Of a stretch of DNA of 64,000 bases, positions 23,437 to 34,329 are shown piece after piece. Positions within the stretch are counted from its first letter, which is position 1; each line of letters opens with the position of its first letter. The position numbers were made by a program, and so were the translations under genes. Under the pieces are notes generated by a model. The model had not been told where the DNA came from. It made no database searches and saw only the letters and a list, made by a program, of their open reading frames with translations. The DNA is from Fusarium oxysporum f. sp. lycopersici 4287 (lineage: Eukaryota; Ascomycota; Sordariomycetes; Hypocreales; Nectriaceae). The stretch lies in the NCBI RefSeq assembly GCF_000149955.1, contig NC_030990.1, positions 1,718,502 through 1,782,501 of the forward strand. The letters run 5' to 3'.

Positions 23437-24644
23437 TTAGATCTCTCCGTCACCCCATTCCATGTAGGACGAGTCATCGGGAGGTGGAGCGCGAAAGGTT
23501 CCCGCGACTGAGAAGATGTCGGGATATCCAAGGCCAACTGAGTTGATCATGTCAAGACCAGAATTTCCCACCACGGACGGCTGAGGCTTACGCTCTACGT
23601 TGCCAAAGATAGAGGTCGGAGCAACAGTCGCGGAAGGAGGGAGCGTTGCAGCAGGGAGACCGACAGGAGCCGAAGTAGGACCTGGAGTTGGAGTAGGGGC
23701 ATCCTCGTACGGAGACTCGCTGTCATTGTACTGCGCGGAAGCGCCGGCGATAGTAGCAGCGGCCTTCTGGGCAGCTGTGCGAGAGGGCGTAGGGCCACGA
23801 GGAGTACGACCAGTTGTCTTGACTTTCTTTGAGGGAGTATGATCCATTTCATCAAAGTTAAGCTCATCGTCGTCTTCATCTTCCGAGCCGGAGCGCTTGA
23901 TGGGATTCAAGGGCGTGTATGAAGTTTTGCGCTTGGATCCCTTGGCCGATCGACTTCCAGGCTGGCGTGACGGAGTAGGTTTAGATGGGGTATTTGGCAG
24001 CCCGGACGCTGTGCCAAGGTTGAGGCAGTTGGCGACATCATCACCATTGTTAGCGGCATAACGAAGGGCCTCAGCGTCTTTCTTGATAGTTCGGAACTGG
24101 AATTGGATGCCATCTGCGGTAGATTGGCCAAAGTATTTGGCAATATCTATGGAGAACGAGTTAGTGAGAGCTCATAGCAAGAAAGTATCATAGCGTTATC
24201 GGAGAAATATGCGATCAAGCGGGGAGTCGTACTGTTCTTGTCAATAGCTCCCTGTGTGGTAGGGAGGAGGTTTTCGTCGGTGGTCAAATCCTTGACATCG
24301 AGACCTTGCTCACGGGCCGCATGGATAATGCTGACAGTTGCCCGAACCTTGCGGAATCGATGATTCAAAGCATGGTCTGTCATGTCAGAGCCGTAACAAG
24401 CGGCGATTTCTGGGGAAGAGTCAATCCTCCTCCTGCAGACTCAGCGTTATGGGGAAGGGACACAAAGAACAAGGGCTTAAGGCCACAAGAGACCCTTAGA
24501 AACAAGTGCGACGAGATATAAGGAAATCACCCTCTTACCCTTGTAGTTCCACTTGACGTCGGGATGAGCGGCGACGATAGCCCGAACCATACGAGCCTGA
24601 GCCTCGTAGGTCTTGTAGTTGGCTTTGGCATTTGCGGGTGCCAT
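23437..24644 (-). CDS. Conserved fungal nuclear protein with helix-turn-helix-like N-terminus
   Basis: Three exons, 24644-24539, 24409-24233 and 24146-23437, give 330 residues. Exon joins are phase 1 at both introns and restore K-E-I-A-A-C-Y-G and K-N-N-I-A-K-Y-F-G. The first 65 residues are helical and end in a Myb/SANT- or homeodomain-like stretch (W-N-Y-K-E-I-A-A then H-R-F-R-K-V-R), suggesting DNA binding. The middle is basic and low-complexity (S-K-R-K-T-S, P-S-K-K-V-K), with a very acidic patch (E-D-E-D-D-D-E) and likely nuclear signals. The C-terminus is Pro/Ala-rich. I recognise a widespread but uncharacterised filamentous-ascomycete family and assign no target. A likely 5' UTR intron precedes the ATG. 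The gene is convergent with MTHFR. Confidence 0.82.
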
Positions 24645-24662
24645 GGCTTCGGCAGAGGGTTT

Positions 24663-24747
24663 CTAAGGACTGTTAGTCGCCGTGAACAGTGATGCTAAAG
24701 AGCCGCGTTGATGATATGGTTGAGAAGTCGTATTGAGGCCGACGTAC
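24663..24747 (-). other. Predicted 5' UTR intron of the Myb-like gene
   Basis: On the minus strand GTACGT begins at 24747, a CTAAC branch site lies shortly before the end, and TTAG closes it at 24663, 18 bases before the ATG. There is no in-frame coding continuation, so it would be an untranslated-leader intron. Confidence 0.55.
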
Positions 24748-25119
24748 TTAGAGAATGGGTTCGATTGTGGTCTACTAGTACTCGAACCGGCGGCTATCCG
24801 ATCGGGTCGATGCCAAGGCTCCAGTAGTAACTGGTGAACACCATGGCGATTGAGGTGCGGGAGTGGCGGTGATATTTGTTAAATAAGAGAAGGTATTAAA
24901 GAGAAGAAGTAAGATTGTTGCAATATGATGATGTGTTGTTGGGATGAGATGAGAGAAGAGAAGGTTATTGAGACTCGAGAGTGCGGGGATAAGATGAAGA
25001 AATGAGGAAAGAATATTATGACATGATTGAAAGAAAAGAAAGAGATATTTCACTACCTACCTAGAGTCGAAGGGCAATGAAGATGTGATTGAGATGGGTG
25101 AAAACTGCTTATGATATAG
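24748..25119. other. Promoter/leader of the Myb-like gene
   Basis: About 370 bases, pyrimidine-rich on the minus strand, running up to the assembly gap. A CTACCTACCTAG motif lies at 25053-25064. No coding content is recognised. Confidence 0.5.
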
Positions 25120-25481
25120 NNNNNNNNNNNNNNNNNNNNNNNNNNNNNNNNNNNNNNNNNNNNNNNNNNNNNNNNNNNNNNNNNNNNNNNNNNNNNNNNN
25201 NNNNNNNNNNNNNNNNNNNNNNNNNNNNNNNNNNNNNNNNNNNNNNNNNNNNNNNNNNNNNNNNNNNNNNNNNNNNNNNNNNNNNNNNNNNNNNNNNNNN
25301 NNNNNNNNNNNNNNNNNNNNNNNNNNNNNNNNNNNNNNNNNNNNNNNNNNNNNNNNNNNNNNNNNNNNNNNNNNNNNNNNNNNNNNNNNNNNNNNNNNNN
25401 NNNNNNNNNNNNNNNNNNNNNNNNNNNNNNNNNNNNNNNNNNNNNNNNNNNNNNNNNNNNNNNNNNNNNNNNNNNNNNNNN
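25120..25481. other. Assembly gap (362 N)
   Basis: A run of N. The base pairs immediately after the gap read GTAAGT on the plus strand, so an exon end inside the gap cannot be excluded. Confidence 0.99.
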
Positions 25482-26713
25482 GTAAGTTTTGACAGTGATT
25501 CACAGTCGAATTCGGTAAGTCCTCAAGTTACGAGGAGATGGAAAACTTGGTGCCCACTCAAACGAGTTGCGCAATTGTTTCCAGGCCTGGTGAATAGTGG
25601 TTGAGGATAATAGATATCAAACTGCGATTTGTGGTTAGTTGCTGGGCGACCAACTATGCGAGAACCATGGAGAGGTAACCTACCAACCACAACCTCTGAT
25701 GAACGAAAAAAAAGATAAAGGAGCTTGAAGATAGAGGTATAAGCTCGCTGAATGAGTTGAGTTTTGAGGAACAGGTTCCAGAAAAACAATGCAATTCAGT
25801 GATCGGCTGGTTTGGGCGTTTGTTGACTTGCAAAGGCCTGTCTGTATAAGAACTGTGGCTAAGTCAATCTGTGCCACTGCTACGGCAGTGTCGCACCACA
25901 GGAGACTCGACAAGCTAGGATAGTATGCGAATGGCTCAACAATACGGGAATTGAGCGAGTCCGCGGTCGGTAGAATGGAAACAGTGTCAATATCGATTGT
26001 CTCTTGAATAAGTTGACGTTGAGTGACAGAAGTAAAGGGGCTGGCAATTGGCACGCTTGTGGGCGCAGTGAGGCTGAGATAGCCTGATACCTGGGATCTT
26101 GGCCAATGCATGACCGACAGAGAGCAAGACTTCACAAATATGCAGATCAAAGTAACAACTATGGTATTATATATATTCATATTAATCAATATTCTATTGT
26201 ATCTCTTAGATGACACTGCTCAAGATGCGCATTTAGCTGCTCGATAGATACTCCAGACATGTATCCCGCTATCACAACATAACGATGGTTGGATGCTACT
26301 GTAGCTGAGAGTGGTGGGACTTTGCCTTGTGCCTGTTTCAAAAACAAGCCAGGATCTGCAAGACCCAGCCCAAAACCGAGACCCGGCTATCGCTGGGCTT
26401 GCGTAATTTGTGGGGTCCTCTGAGACGAACGGAAATGATGAAGGCAAGAAGATATCGTAATGTTCACTCAAAATGTCTTCTTGTTGTGGTCGCTCGGCTC
26501 TTGAACTCGGGCTTTTCTGACCCCGTCAGGACTGAACCCTCACCTCCTTTTCAAGCTAGCATCGCTTCTCATCCCATCTCTTTCAAAGAACCTCCTCTCT
26601 CTATCCTGACGTTCCTGGCGACTTTCCACTCCAGCAGCTTTGAATTCAGATATACGCATCAGATCCAACATCACTATCATTAGATCGTTTATATAATCAT
26701 GGGCTTGGACGAC
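25482..26713. other. Gene-free interval after the gap
   Basis: About 1.2 kb. A minus-strand frame at 25680-26177 (166 codons from its first ATG) has one hydrophobic N-terminal segment but no family resemblance; its length is only mildly unusual for chance. The right part should hold the 3' UTR of the ANY1-like gene. Confidence 0.4.
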
Positions 26714-27712
26714 TTATTTGGCCTCTTCGGCGCCAACAAATGGCGCAGGTCGTCGCGTAGGGGTGAGGCTCCGGCTATGACTTCGTGTAGTTGACTTGGG
26801 TGCCTCCCACTCAACCATGGGGTGTTCCTTGATTTGCGCTGGCTCCTCGGGGCTATTGTAAAGCAAGTACTGGAAACCAAGGAAGAAGTCGCACGAAGCC
26901 TGGAACATACCCGAAATCTTGAACGACCAAGGAATCTCAGATTTCGATGTGAAGAACCAGAAAAGCTTCATGGTATCACCTCCAATCCAAGCAGCCAGGA
27001 CCGATAATCTTAGACCTTTAGATGACTTGGACCGCATATTGACCAAGATCTGAGGGATAGGGAGAGTCGCTTCCACGCCGAGTCCAATGCATCCGATGGT
27101 GTTCGCATATACGGCGTATAGTCCAGGCATCTGGGAAAGGAGAAGCTCCAAAAATACAAGACCGGCAGCAAAGTACATAATGGCATGCCAGTATCTATAA
27201 TCAGTTAGACCAAACAAATCAACACATAAATGAAAAAAAGATCCTACCGTCGAGGGGATCGCCATTGCCAGAAGTTATAAGGGCGCTGGAAGCCCATCAA
27301 ACCATCATCAGCACCGGCAAATGGCAGACCAGCCTCGCCGCCCTTGGTAGGTGGGGGAGGTCGGTAGTCGAGGGCGACTTTAAGGAGAGCTATTTGGACG
27401 ATAACCATCAGCAGCGACTGAAGGAGTAGACTCGTATCGTATTGCGCTTGGGGCCAGTAGAAGATTCTGTGTTTCGGGAAGCGCGGGTCAGTTATGTTTC
27501 GTGCTAATCGTGTCGCGACAGAAGAGATCGAACCTCAGGAAAGACGCGACAAGCATGATGAGAGGGATGTCGAGCGAGAAGCCTGCGCTGGTCTTGTTCC
27601 GGTACATGGAGATAATTTGGTCGGCGTAGGAGAGGATGGGCGACATGACGATGAAGAAAGGGGCCACCCAGGCCGTAAGCTCCATTACCCATCCCACGAG
27701 TCCTGGCTCCAT
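26714..27712 (-). CDS. PQ-loop membrane protein, ANY1/PQLC1-like
   Basis: Exons 27712-27534, 27466-27248 and 27194-26714 give 292 residues; both joins are phase 2 and create R-I-F-Y-W and R-R-Y-W-H. The protein has two PQ-loop repeats. The first is near residues 22-60 (S-P-I-L-S-Y-A-D-Q, with the PQ pair degenerate) and the second contains L-P-I-P-Q-I-L-V-N. About seven hydrophobic segments are visible. The overall pattern matches SLC66A2/PQLC1 and yeast Any1 (YMR010W), which acts at Golgi/endosomal membranes and antagonises the phospholipid flippase Neo1. The C-terminal tail is Ser/Arg/Thr-rich (S-T-T-R-S-H-S-R), probably cytosolic and phosphorylated. Function is transferred from the family. 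Confidence 0.88.
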
Positions 27713-29785
27713 TTTGTCGTTGTTTCGAAAGGAAGGGACCCAGTCGAGTCTGATTGTTTGATATATTCTGCGTGGTAGAGATTCAACGCGACTTCAGGTC
27801 AAGATGGAAAAAACGAGAGAATTGCGATGATGATGACGATGATGACACCTTCATTCGAACGAGAGAAGGCTTGAGATACTCCAAACTAGCCAATCGAGAT
27901 GTAGTAAAGAGAAAGAAGCGAACGACCCAAATGCCGGAAACAACAAGAGGCTGAAGAAAATAAGTCTTGAAGTGAGAAACAAAATTCCAAGTGAGAAGAG
28001 GCCTTGAATCGAGTGGGTGCATGGGTAAAGGGGAGGTCAAATCGACAAAGACAGTCTAGTCGGTCTTTGGGCAATTTTGATAATGGGCGTTCTAGAAGAG
28101 GGACTGGCCAATCATGCTGATACTGTGGTGGACATCGGTCATCCCCACTGAAGTTTCAGTGAGCAGAAGCTTAGCTGGAGGCTCTGCCTTGAAGCCAAGC
28201 CCCTAATGCTGCCCTGACAGTGGGAAAGATAGGGCGGACCGCGGCTGTCGGCACTTAGATGATTTATCCAATGGGGAGGCTTGAAGCCATATGGATAGTC
28301 CCGACGACCTGGGATTAATCTCCATTCCAGGACATTTGCTTAGTCCGGATTGGCTGGTCGTTTGCAACGCATCGAGACACGCGTTCCCAACCGTAAGTCT
28401 TCGTATCTATTAATATCATTTGCTGGTCTCGTCAATCTGTATGAAACAGTGATCGCGGCGCCTCTGCCTTCGAGAAGTATCCTACACAAGCAATCGTCAA
28501 CCTTGTATTATTCCCGTTGACACCAAGCGGAAATTGCAACGGAGTTCTTACAGTGATCATCCTCGTAATGCTTTGGTCAGTGCTTTCACTCTTTGCTGTT
28601 TGTGGAATAAGACTGCAAGGGGAGATTTCCACCCATGTTCGTTGACTACAGCCATGTGACAAGTTTCCCCTTTGAGGCAGAGACTAATAGTGACGACAAG
28701 GAATCGTAATAAACTACTATCACATTGAATGCGGTGTGTTCCTTATGGGGGGAGATCCTATACAGGGCAACAATACATTCAGCATGAAAGCATGATCTCT
28801 TTGAAGTGAAGGTTGAGGTCAGTCTCTCTCATGATTGACAGCAGCTTCATATCCATACAGAGGTTGTGGAATTCTCCAAAGAACCGCGCTTGATCCTGCT
28901 AACAGCAAAAGATCAAGCGATCAACAGTGAAGCCTTCAAGATTTTGGGTTATGGAACACATACAAAGACATATCAATATTGTGACCAGGCTTGGATTATC
29001 AGCTCTAAAGCTAACTCACGTTCATTTGCATCTCATTCCCAATACATGTGTATCATTGCTAATTGGTACCAGCGGACAAAAACATCGAAACGAACGCCCC
29101 TGACTACCTAGGTAGGTACTGATCCAGAGGAGCGTACACACAGGTCAATCTCTGGTCAATGAAAATCAAGGACAACCTCAGCAGATACAGTGACTTGGAA
29201 AGAAATAAGAAGATTTTACAGTGTATTGACAATTTATCCTCGACATGATAAACCTTAAAAGCTAAACGTTGAGATCTTCGATTGTGCTATAAAGAGGAAT
29301 ACCAATGATGAATTAAATAGGAAGGTTTTTCAACAAAATCGTTTACAAACTTTATGTTTTCTACGTTGATTGGTATAAAACCATTTGGAACTCAAGAGAA
29401 CCAGGGACCTTAGAGGTTGGCACTTCGCTCGAAGCCGAGGAAGAACAGCCTCAGGTGCACCGCCCATTGACATACATATCAATCACAGGCTTTTGTATTG
29501 TTTTTCATTGTTGCCTGATTTTTACTATTGTAAATCAAAAGGGCCTATTGATAGCCTATTGTTGAACTGGACGGCAACGCGCTGCCAGTGTCAGCTCGGC
29601 ACGCGATTGTTCTCCTCCTCTTCTCTCCATCACTGCCAGCCCCAGGCCGCATAAAAACTCATAGCTTTCTCCTCGACTCCTCACCGTTTCATTTACATCC
29701 TCGCATTTCTCCTCTGCGAAACCAGATATCTTTAATTCCCTTGCTTCCTCCTCTTTCACTTCCCATCACATCGCATCAAAAAGCC
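27713..29785. other. Divergent intergenic region
   Basis: About 2.1 kb between the minus-strand ANY1-like gene and the plus-strand coiled-coil gene, containing both promoters. A GAT/GAC trinucleotide run lies at about 27825-27846. The near-palindrome CTACCTAGGTAGGTAC is at 29104-29119. The plus strand from about 29,600 to 29,785 is C/T-rich, a likely leader. No gene is supported. Confidence 0.5.
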
Positions 29786-31316
29786 ATGGAGTTCACGACT
29801 CCTGAGAGACGAGAGCGTCCCTCGCGAGCTGCGGCCCCCAAGAGTTTCAAGGATCCTGAAAGTGATTCTGACGAGCCAATCGTCCCACGCTTCTGCTCCA
29901 TGTCTTCCACGGGATCTCGAGTCATTCAGGTCAAAGATGAGACTGCGCACTCTAGCTCTGATCCTGCGATCAAGACTTCTCCTCTAGCCACCATAAACCA
30001 GTCCACTGTACTTAAGAAACGATCATCCTCCGACGAAGAAGCCGATTCTCCCAACAAAAAGGTGCGGAAGATTGTTCTTAAGACCAACAAGTCTGCAACC
30101 GCCAGCAACAATGCTGCCACTCCTCAGCCAGCCCCGCCAGCTCTCTCGCACATTGAGGATTCTCCCTCGGGCAACCTGTCTGAAATCCAGAGCCTCCATG
30201 AAGGTCTGACCTTTCTTCAGGAACGGATTTCAGCTACTCTGCACACGACTAGATTCGCAGTTGAGCTTGACGCGGCCAAGAAGAAAATCACTTCCCTTGA
30301 ACGCCAACTCCTCGAGGCTAGCTCACCGGACGACAGCACCTCCAAGCTCAAACAATGTGAAAAGAAACTCGCCATGTCCTTGGATAGAAATGGGAGACTG
30401 CTTGACGACAACGTCGAACTCACCAGAAGGTTCAAGGAGACACGGGCTTATGCCGATGAGCTGAGAGTGGAAATGGCTGCCATGCTTGCTGAAAAGGACC
30501 CCAACTTTAATGATGCGTTTAAGGTGACCGACGACGAAGTCGAACGTATCTGGGGGGGTATCAGATACCAGATCTTTGCCTTCGTCGCTCAGGTTCTCAC
30601 AGTAAAACCTTACCGAAAGGCGGCCCCTCGGGAAGCAGAACACAGCGTGGTGGAAGCGCTCAAAAAGGAGCAAAAGAAAGACATCCACCTGGCTGATTTC
30701 TATTTTGAGCAGTATATCTGGAAGTGCCTCGTCCGTTACATTTTCCAAGGCGAAGCAGCCATCTTCGGTGGCCCTGCAGGCAGAGTTTTCCAGTTGTTCT
30801 GCTTGGACATCTCTAGTATGGCCTCCCATCCATCTATCCCTTACTTTATTGTACTAACAAAGCATAGAGATCGATTGCGAGAGCATGCCAGAACTGAGTC
30901 GTGTCAAAGCTCACACAGCCAACCTTTTGAACGAGCAGTTTGATCAAGACAACAACAGAGAGGTTGAAGGCATCGTCCAAAAGTTGAAGAATGACTTAGC
31001 CATCTTCATGGGCTCTGACGAGGAGGACAAGGCGGAAGAGAAGCTTGGAAACATTGTCAGCAAAGCGGTCAAGTTGAACAGCTATTTCCTCAAGTCGAGG
31101 GCGTTCTTTGTGACAGACTGGGACACCGACGACGAGAGCGATAACTTTGACGACCTCATTGTTCGCTACAAGAGTGGTAAACAGGGAGGAGAGCCAGTCG
31201 TTGGGGTTCAGATCTCGCCCAGACTCAGCAAGATTGGCAATGCCGATGGCGAATTCTTCAAATCGACCAACTCCATGGTGATTTACAAACCCATGGTCAC
31301 GCTGAACTATGAATAA
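29786..31316 (+). CDS. Coiled-coil protein of unknown function
   Basis: Two exons, 29786-30815 and 30868-31316, give 492 residues; the 52-nt intron is phase 1 and creates the join S-K-I-D-C. The start is the ATG in the context AAGCCATGGA; the frame is open further upstream but lacks an ATG. Residues 1-130 are disordered, Ser/Lys-rich and contain likely nuclear signals (N-K-K-V-R-K). A coiled coil spans about 145-245 (for example A-A-K-K-K-I-T-S-L-E-R-Q-L). A folded helical region follows, with K-V-T-D-D-E-V-E-R-I-W and F-E-Q-Y-I-W-K-C-L. The tail is acidic near D-W-D-T-D-D-E-S-D. I recognise no family; related hypothetical proteins seem common in Fusarium-like fungi (impression only). Confidence 0.8.
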
Positions 31317-32002
31317 TGGGTGCAGGCCTATATTCGAGAATATCATGTCATTGCCGGGTGGGATGAGGTCGTTGCCAGGTTACTTATGAAGATGCCAGTA
31401 AGAAGTTTGGAGCAAGTGTAGTTCTAGGTCAGTGTTCAGTATTCCAGGAGCATGTCCAGCATATGATCTGGAGTGAACTGTATGTATCAATAGTCAATGA
31501 CAGGGGATCATCACTTGCAGCTGATCAAGATTGTGTCCATGAGCTGTGAGATTCTCGCTCCAGTCGAATGGTGGAGGCAATGCAATCAAGTACTAGAATT
31601 AGCTCATGAAGGAATAATTTGGTCAAAACACTTGTATTTTTCTATCAAGATGATCGCTGATGTTACATTGTGGTTGATCTGATAAGAGCTGATCTGAGGT
31701 TGAGCTTGTAAAGTGGGCTGTAGCAACATCATGGATGCCTCAGGCCCTCCACGTGCTGGACACCGCTCAATCCAAGGGTCTAGTCCACTCCTCCTTGTCT
31801 TGGCAGCATCAACACGATCGATCTTCTATCGAGCAAAAGATCAGGCTCCTCTTCCTTGTATTTCCCTCCCCTAAAGTCCCTTTTATTTATACCTAGATGA
31901 TCCCGTATTGACAAAGGTACCCAATCAAAAGGTAAACCCCCCTCTTCCATGATGAAACTCCTCAGCTAACCTCAACCTCCAACTACAGCTCTATATCTCA
32001 TC
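31317..32002. other. Spacer with the URA6 promoter
   Basis: About 690 bases: the 3' UTR of the coiled-coil gene, then the URA6 promoter. A CCACGTG core lies near 31749-31755. A predicted 5' UTR intron is listed separately. Confidence 0.55.
31932..31988 (+). other. Predicted 5' UTR intron of URA6
   Basis: GTAAAC at the left end, a GCTAACCTC branch region and CTACAG at the right end, 14 bases before the ATG. It removes a tandem ATGATG that would otherwise lie upstream of the start. Confidence 0.65.
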
Positions 32003-32668
32003 ATGCCTGCTATCGAACAAGATGCGCCCGCGACCATCGCGCCCCAAAAGTCAACTCCGACTTTCGACCCCAAGGATGTGACTGTCATCTTCGTTCTCGG
32101 CGGTCCTGGCGCTGGTAAGGGCACTCAGTGCTCCAAGCTTGTCTCGGACCACGGCTTCTGCCACCTCTCAGCTGGTGATCTTTTGCGTGCCGAGCAGGAA
32201 AGACCCGGTTCACAATACGGAGATCTCATCAAGGACTACATTCGAAACGGTCTCATTGTTCCCATGGAGGTGACTATTGCTCTCCTCGAGAACGCCATGG
32301 CCGCCGACCTTAAGGCAAAGGCTTCGCAAAAGGGGCGCTTCCTCATTGACGGCTTCCCCCGTAAGATGGACCAGGCCGTCAAGTTTGAAGAGACTGTTTG
32401 CCCCGCCAAGCTTGTCCTTTTCTTCGACTGCCCGGAGGACGTCATGGAGTCTCGTCTTCTCGAGCGTGGCAAGACCAGCGGCCGTGACGATGACAACGCC
32501 GAGAGTATCCGCAAGCGATTCCGTACCTTCATCGAGACCAGCATGCCTGTCGTCAACCGTTTTGAGGAGGTTGGCAAGGTTCTCAAGCTCGATGCTACCC
32601 CTCCTCCTGACGAGGTCTATGCCAACACTGAAAAGGCCCTTGCTGAAAGGTTGGGCCCTGACTTTTAG
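32003..32668 (+). CDS. URA6: UMP/CMP kinase (uridylate kinase)
   Basis: A single coding exon of 221 residues. It phosphorylates UMP and CMP (and weakly AMP) with ATP, in pyrimidine nucleotide synthesis. The P-loop G-G-P-G-A-G-K-G-T lies near residues 34-42, followed by H-L-S-A-G-D-L-L-R (NMP-binding), D-G-F-P-R-K (near 115), and the Arg-containing lid R-L-L-E-R-G-K-T-S-G-R-D-D-D-N. Asp-rich spacing after the lid Arg and the pattern G-F-P-R fit the UMP/CMP kinase group rather than adenylate kinase. Length matches the family. It is convergent with the GRF zinc-finger gene. Confidence 0.95.
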   Translation: MPAIEQDAPATIAPQKSTPTFDPKDVTVIFVLGGPGAGKGTQCSKLVSDHGFCHLSAGDLLRAEQERPGSQYGDLIKDYIRNGLIVPMEVTIALLENAMAADLKAKASQKGRFLIDGFPRKMDQAVKFEETVCPAKLVLFFDCPEDVMESRLLERGKTSGRDDDNAESIRKRFRTFIETSMPVVNRFEEVGKVLKLDATPPPDEVYANTEKALAERLGPDF

Positions 32669-33058
32669 CGATAAAGCGGTATAAATTGGAATTGCATATA
32701 CTTGGGAGGGGCTGTCCTGGAGTCGGGCTGTATAGAAATAAAATTCACTAATCCATGTTGCTAAGCCTATAAACGATGAAGACTTTACGTCTCGGACGAT
32801 AATAGAACACTCTTGAATAACTATGTAGGGTCCAGTCGACATGTAGTTTATCTTGAATGCCAGTCACTGGTGTAATCCAAGCGGACACGATAAATACACC
32901 TTCAACTTGATGTATTTATTTGGGCTGCCACACGAGAACTACTCTGTTACTATTGACTAATCGCTAAAAGGGTATATCTAACTACATTACCAAAGTCCAA
33001 AGCTCGCATTATCATTATAACCATAACCTTGCCATGTCTAACCTGACACTTGACACAA
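32669..33058. other. Convergent 3' region
   Basis: 390 bases between two convergent stop codons, AT-rich, presumably both 3' UTRs. Nothing else seen. Confidence 0.55.
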
Positions 33059-34241
33059 TCAGTTGTCATCATACATCTTCATCAAACCAGCCTTGATATT
33101 CGTCATCTGACTCCTGTGCATTCGTTCGCGGTTCTCGAGTGCAGTAATACGCTCTTGCATGGTAGCAATGTTGTCATCTTTGGTCTTGAGGCTTGACCGC
33201 GCAGAGTCACGGCCTAGAACGATGCCCTTAGTGCGACGTGCTGCAGTTTCCAGAATACTCTGCACAGATGACAAAACGCTTTTGTCAATGTTTTGGCCTC
33301 TCAAAAGATTCATGACTTCGTCTGTCACATCGTAGCTCGTCTCCAGAGGGCTACTTGCAGGAGGCTCTTGCATTCTGCATGGAGTCTTTGAAGGTGTTGT
33401 GTTGGCTGACAGAGTAGTAGATGACATGGAGGGGGTATACTCAAAGGATACTTGCTTCTGTCTCTTGGATTCGCTGGTGGGAAACAGTGTGCGCGATACA
33501 GAAGGTGTTGGCATCCCCGAGATCGCATCGGTAGAGCGAGTGGTAGTTGGTGTAGTGAAACGGCTCTGGGCGGCCTTCTCGGCGCTCTTGTCCGCAATCG
33601 CAGCCATTTGCCGCTCTTCATCCGAGGCAATATCACTGAACTCATCTTCATCTTCCTCGAAGACGTCGCGCCGTCTCTTGGACGGCCAACGACTGGGTGT
33701 CTCGACAGCTGCAGTAGGCGGAGACGGCAGCTTTGAATGGTCGGCAATTTGGGTTCGGTTTCTTACCGATTTGGGCATTGGGGTAACGGCTTCTGAATCC
33801 TCGCCGGATTCTGTGCTGCTAGCAGAATCATCGTCGCTCTGACGCCGGCTCGGAGTCACTTGGTACCCATAAGACACAAGTGATTGCTGTGTCATGGGTG
33901 GAGGTTCAGATTTGGAGGATTCGCTACCTCTTCGGGAAGCCCTCAACCCAGACTCGCGTACCTTGGCCTCATCCCTCCAGAGGAAGAAATTACAATCGTC
34001 GCACTTCCAGAAAAGCTTGCCGTTGTTCGGCCCAGGCTTCTTAACCTCACGGAGTGTGGCTTTCTGGCGGGGTTCACAGTTACCTTCAGAGATGTCAGAG
34101 TTCCGATCAATTATTAGGTGGACAGAGTTGCCACTTACACCACCAGTGTCCATCGCTGTAACGGCCCTTGGGCATGCGTTTCTTCTGCGATCGCGGCGTC
34201 TGAGGGTCTCTTCGACTCTTCGGCCTTGGTGTTGACACCAT
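33059..34241 (-). CDS. GRF-type zinc-finger protein
   Basis: Exons 34241-34139 and 34083-33059 give 375 residues. The 55-nt intron splits the first zinc-ligand Cys codon (T|GT). The GRF finger occupies about residues 34-68: C35-x-C37, then K-K-P-G-P-N-N-G-K-L-F-W-K-C62-x2-C65 and F-F-L-W. GRF fingers bind single-stranded DNA or RNA and occur in repair and topoisomerase proteins. The rest is Ser/Thr/Pro-rich and disordered, with a basic S-K-R-R-R-D signal followed by an acidic E-E-D-E-D-E patch, and a short coiled coil at the C-terminus (M-Q-E-R-I-T-A-L-E-N). No catalytic domain is visible, so this is probably a nuclear adaptor. The exact role is unknown. The ATG is the first in the spliced transcript. 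Confidence 0.88.
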
Positions 34242-34272
34242 GATGAAGGTGTAGTTGGCGTAGCAACTAGAG

Positions 34273-34329
34273 CTGTAGACAGGGCGAAATGAGACGAGTC
34301 GACTACCACAACGATGATTAAAAGCTTAC
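34273..34329 (-). other. Predicted 5' UTR intron of the GRF gene
   Basis: On the minus strand GTAAGC starts at 34329 and CTACAG ends at 34273, 57 nt in all and 31 bases before the ATG. No ATG lies in the short exon-like stretch just upstream. Confidence 0.55.

Noticed and set aside
25680..26216. Minus-strand frame of up to 178 codons with a hydrophobic start
   Set aside because: The full length needs a GTG start; from the first ATG it is 166 codons with no recognisable domain and no conserved splice structure.
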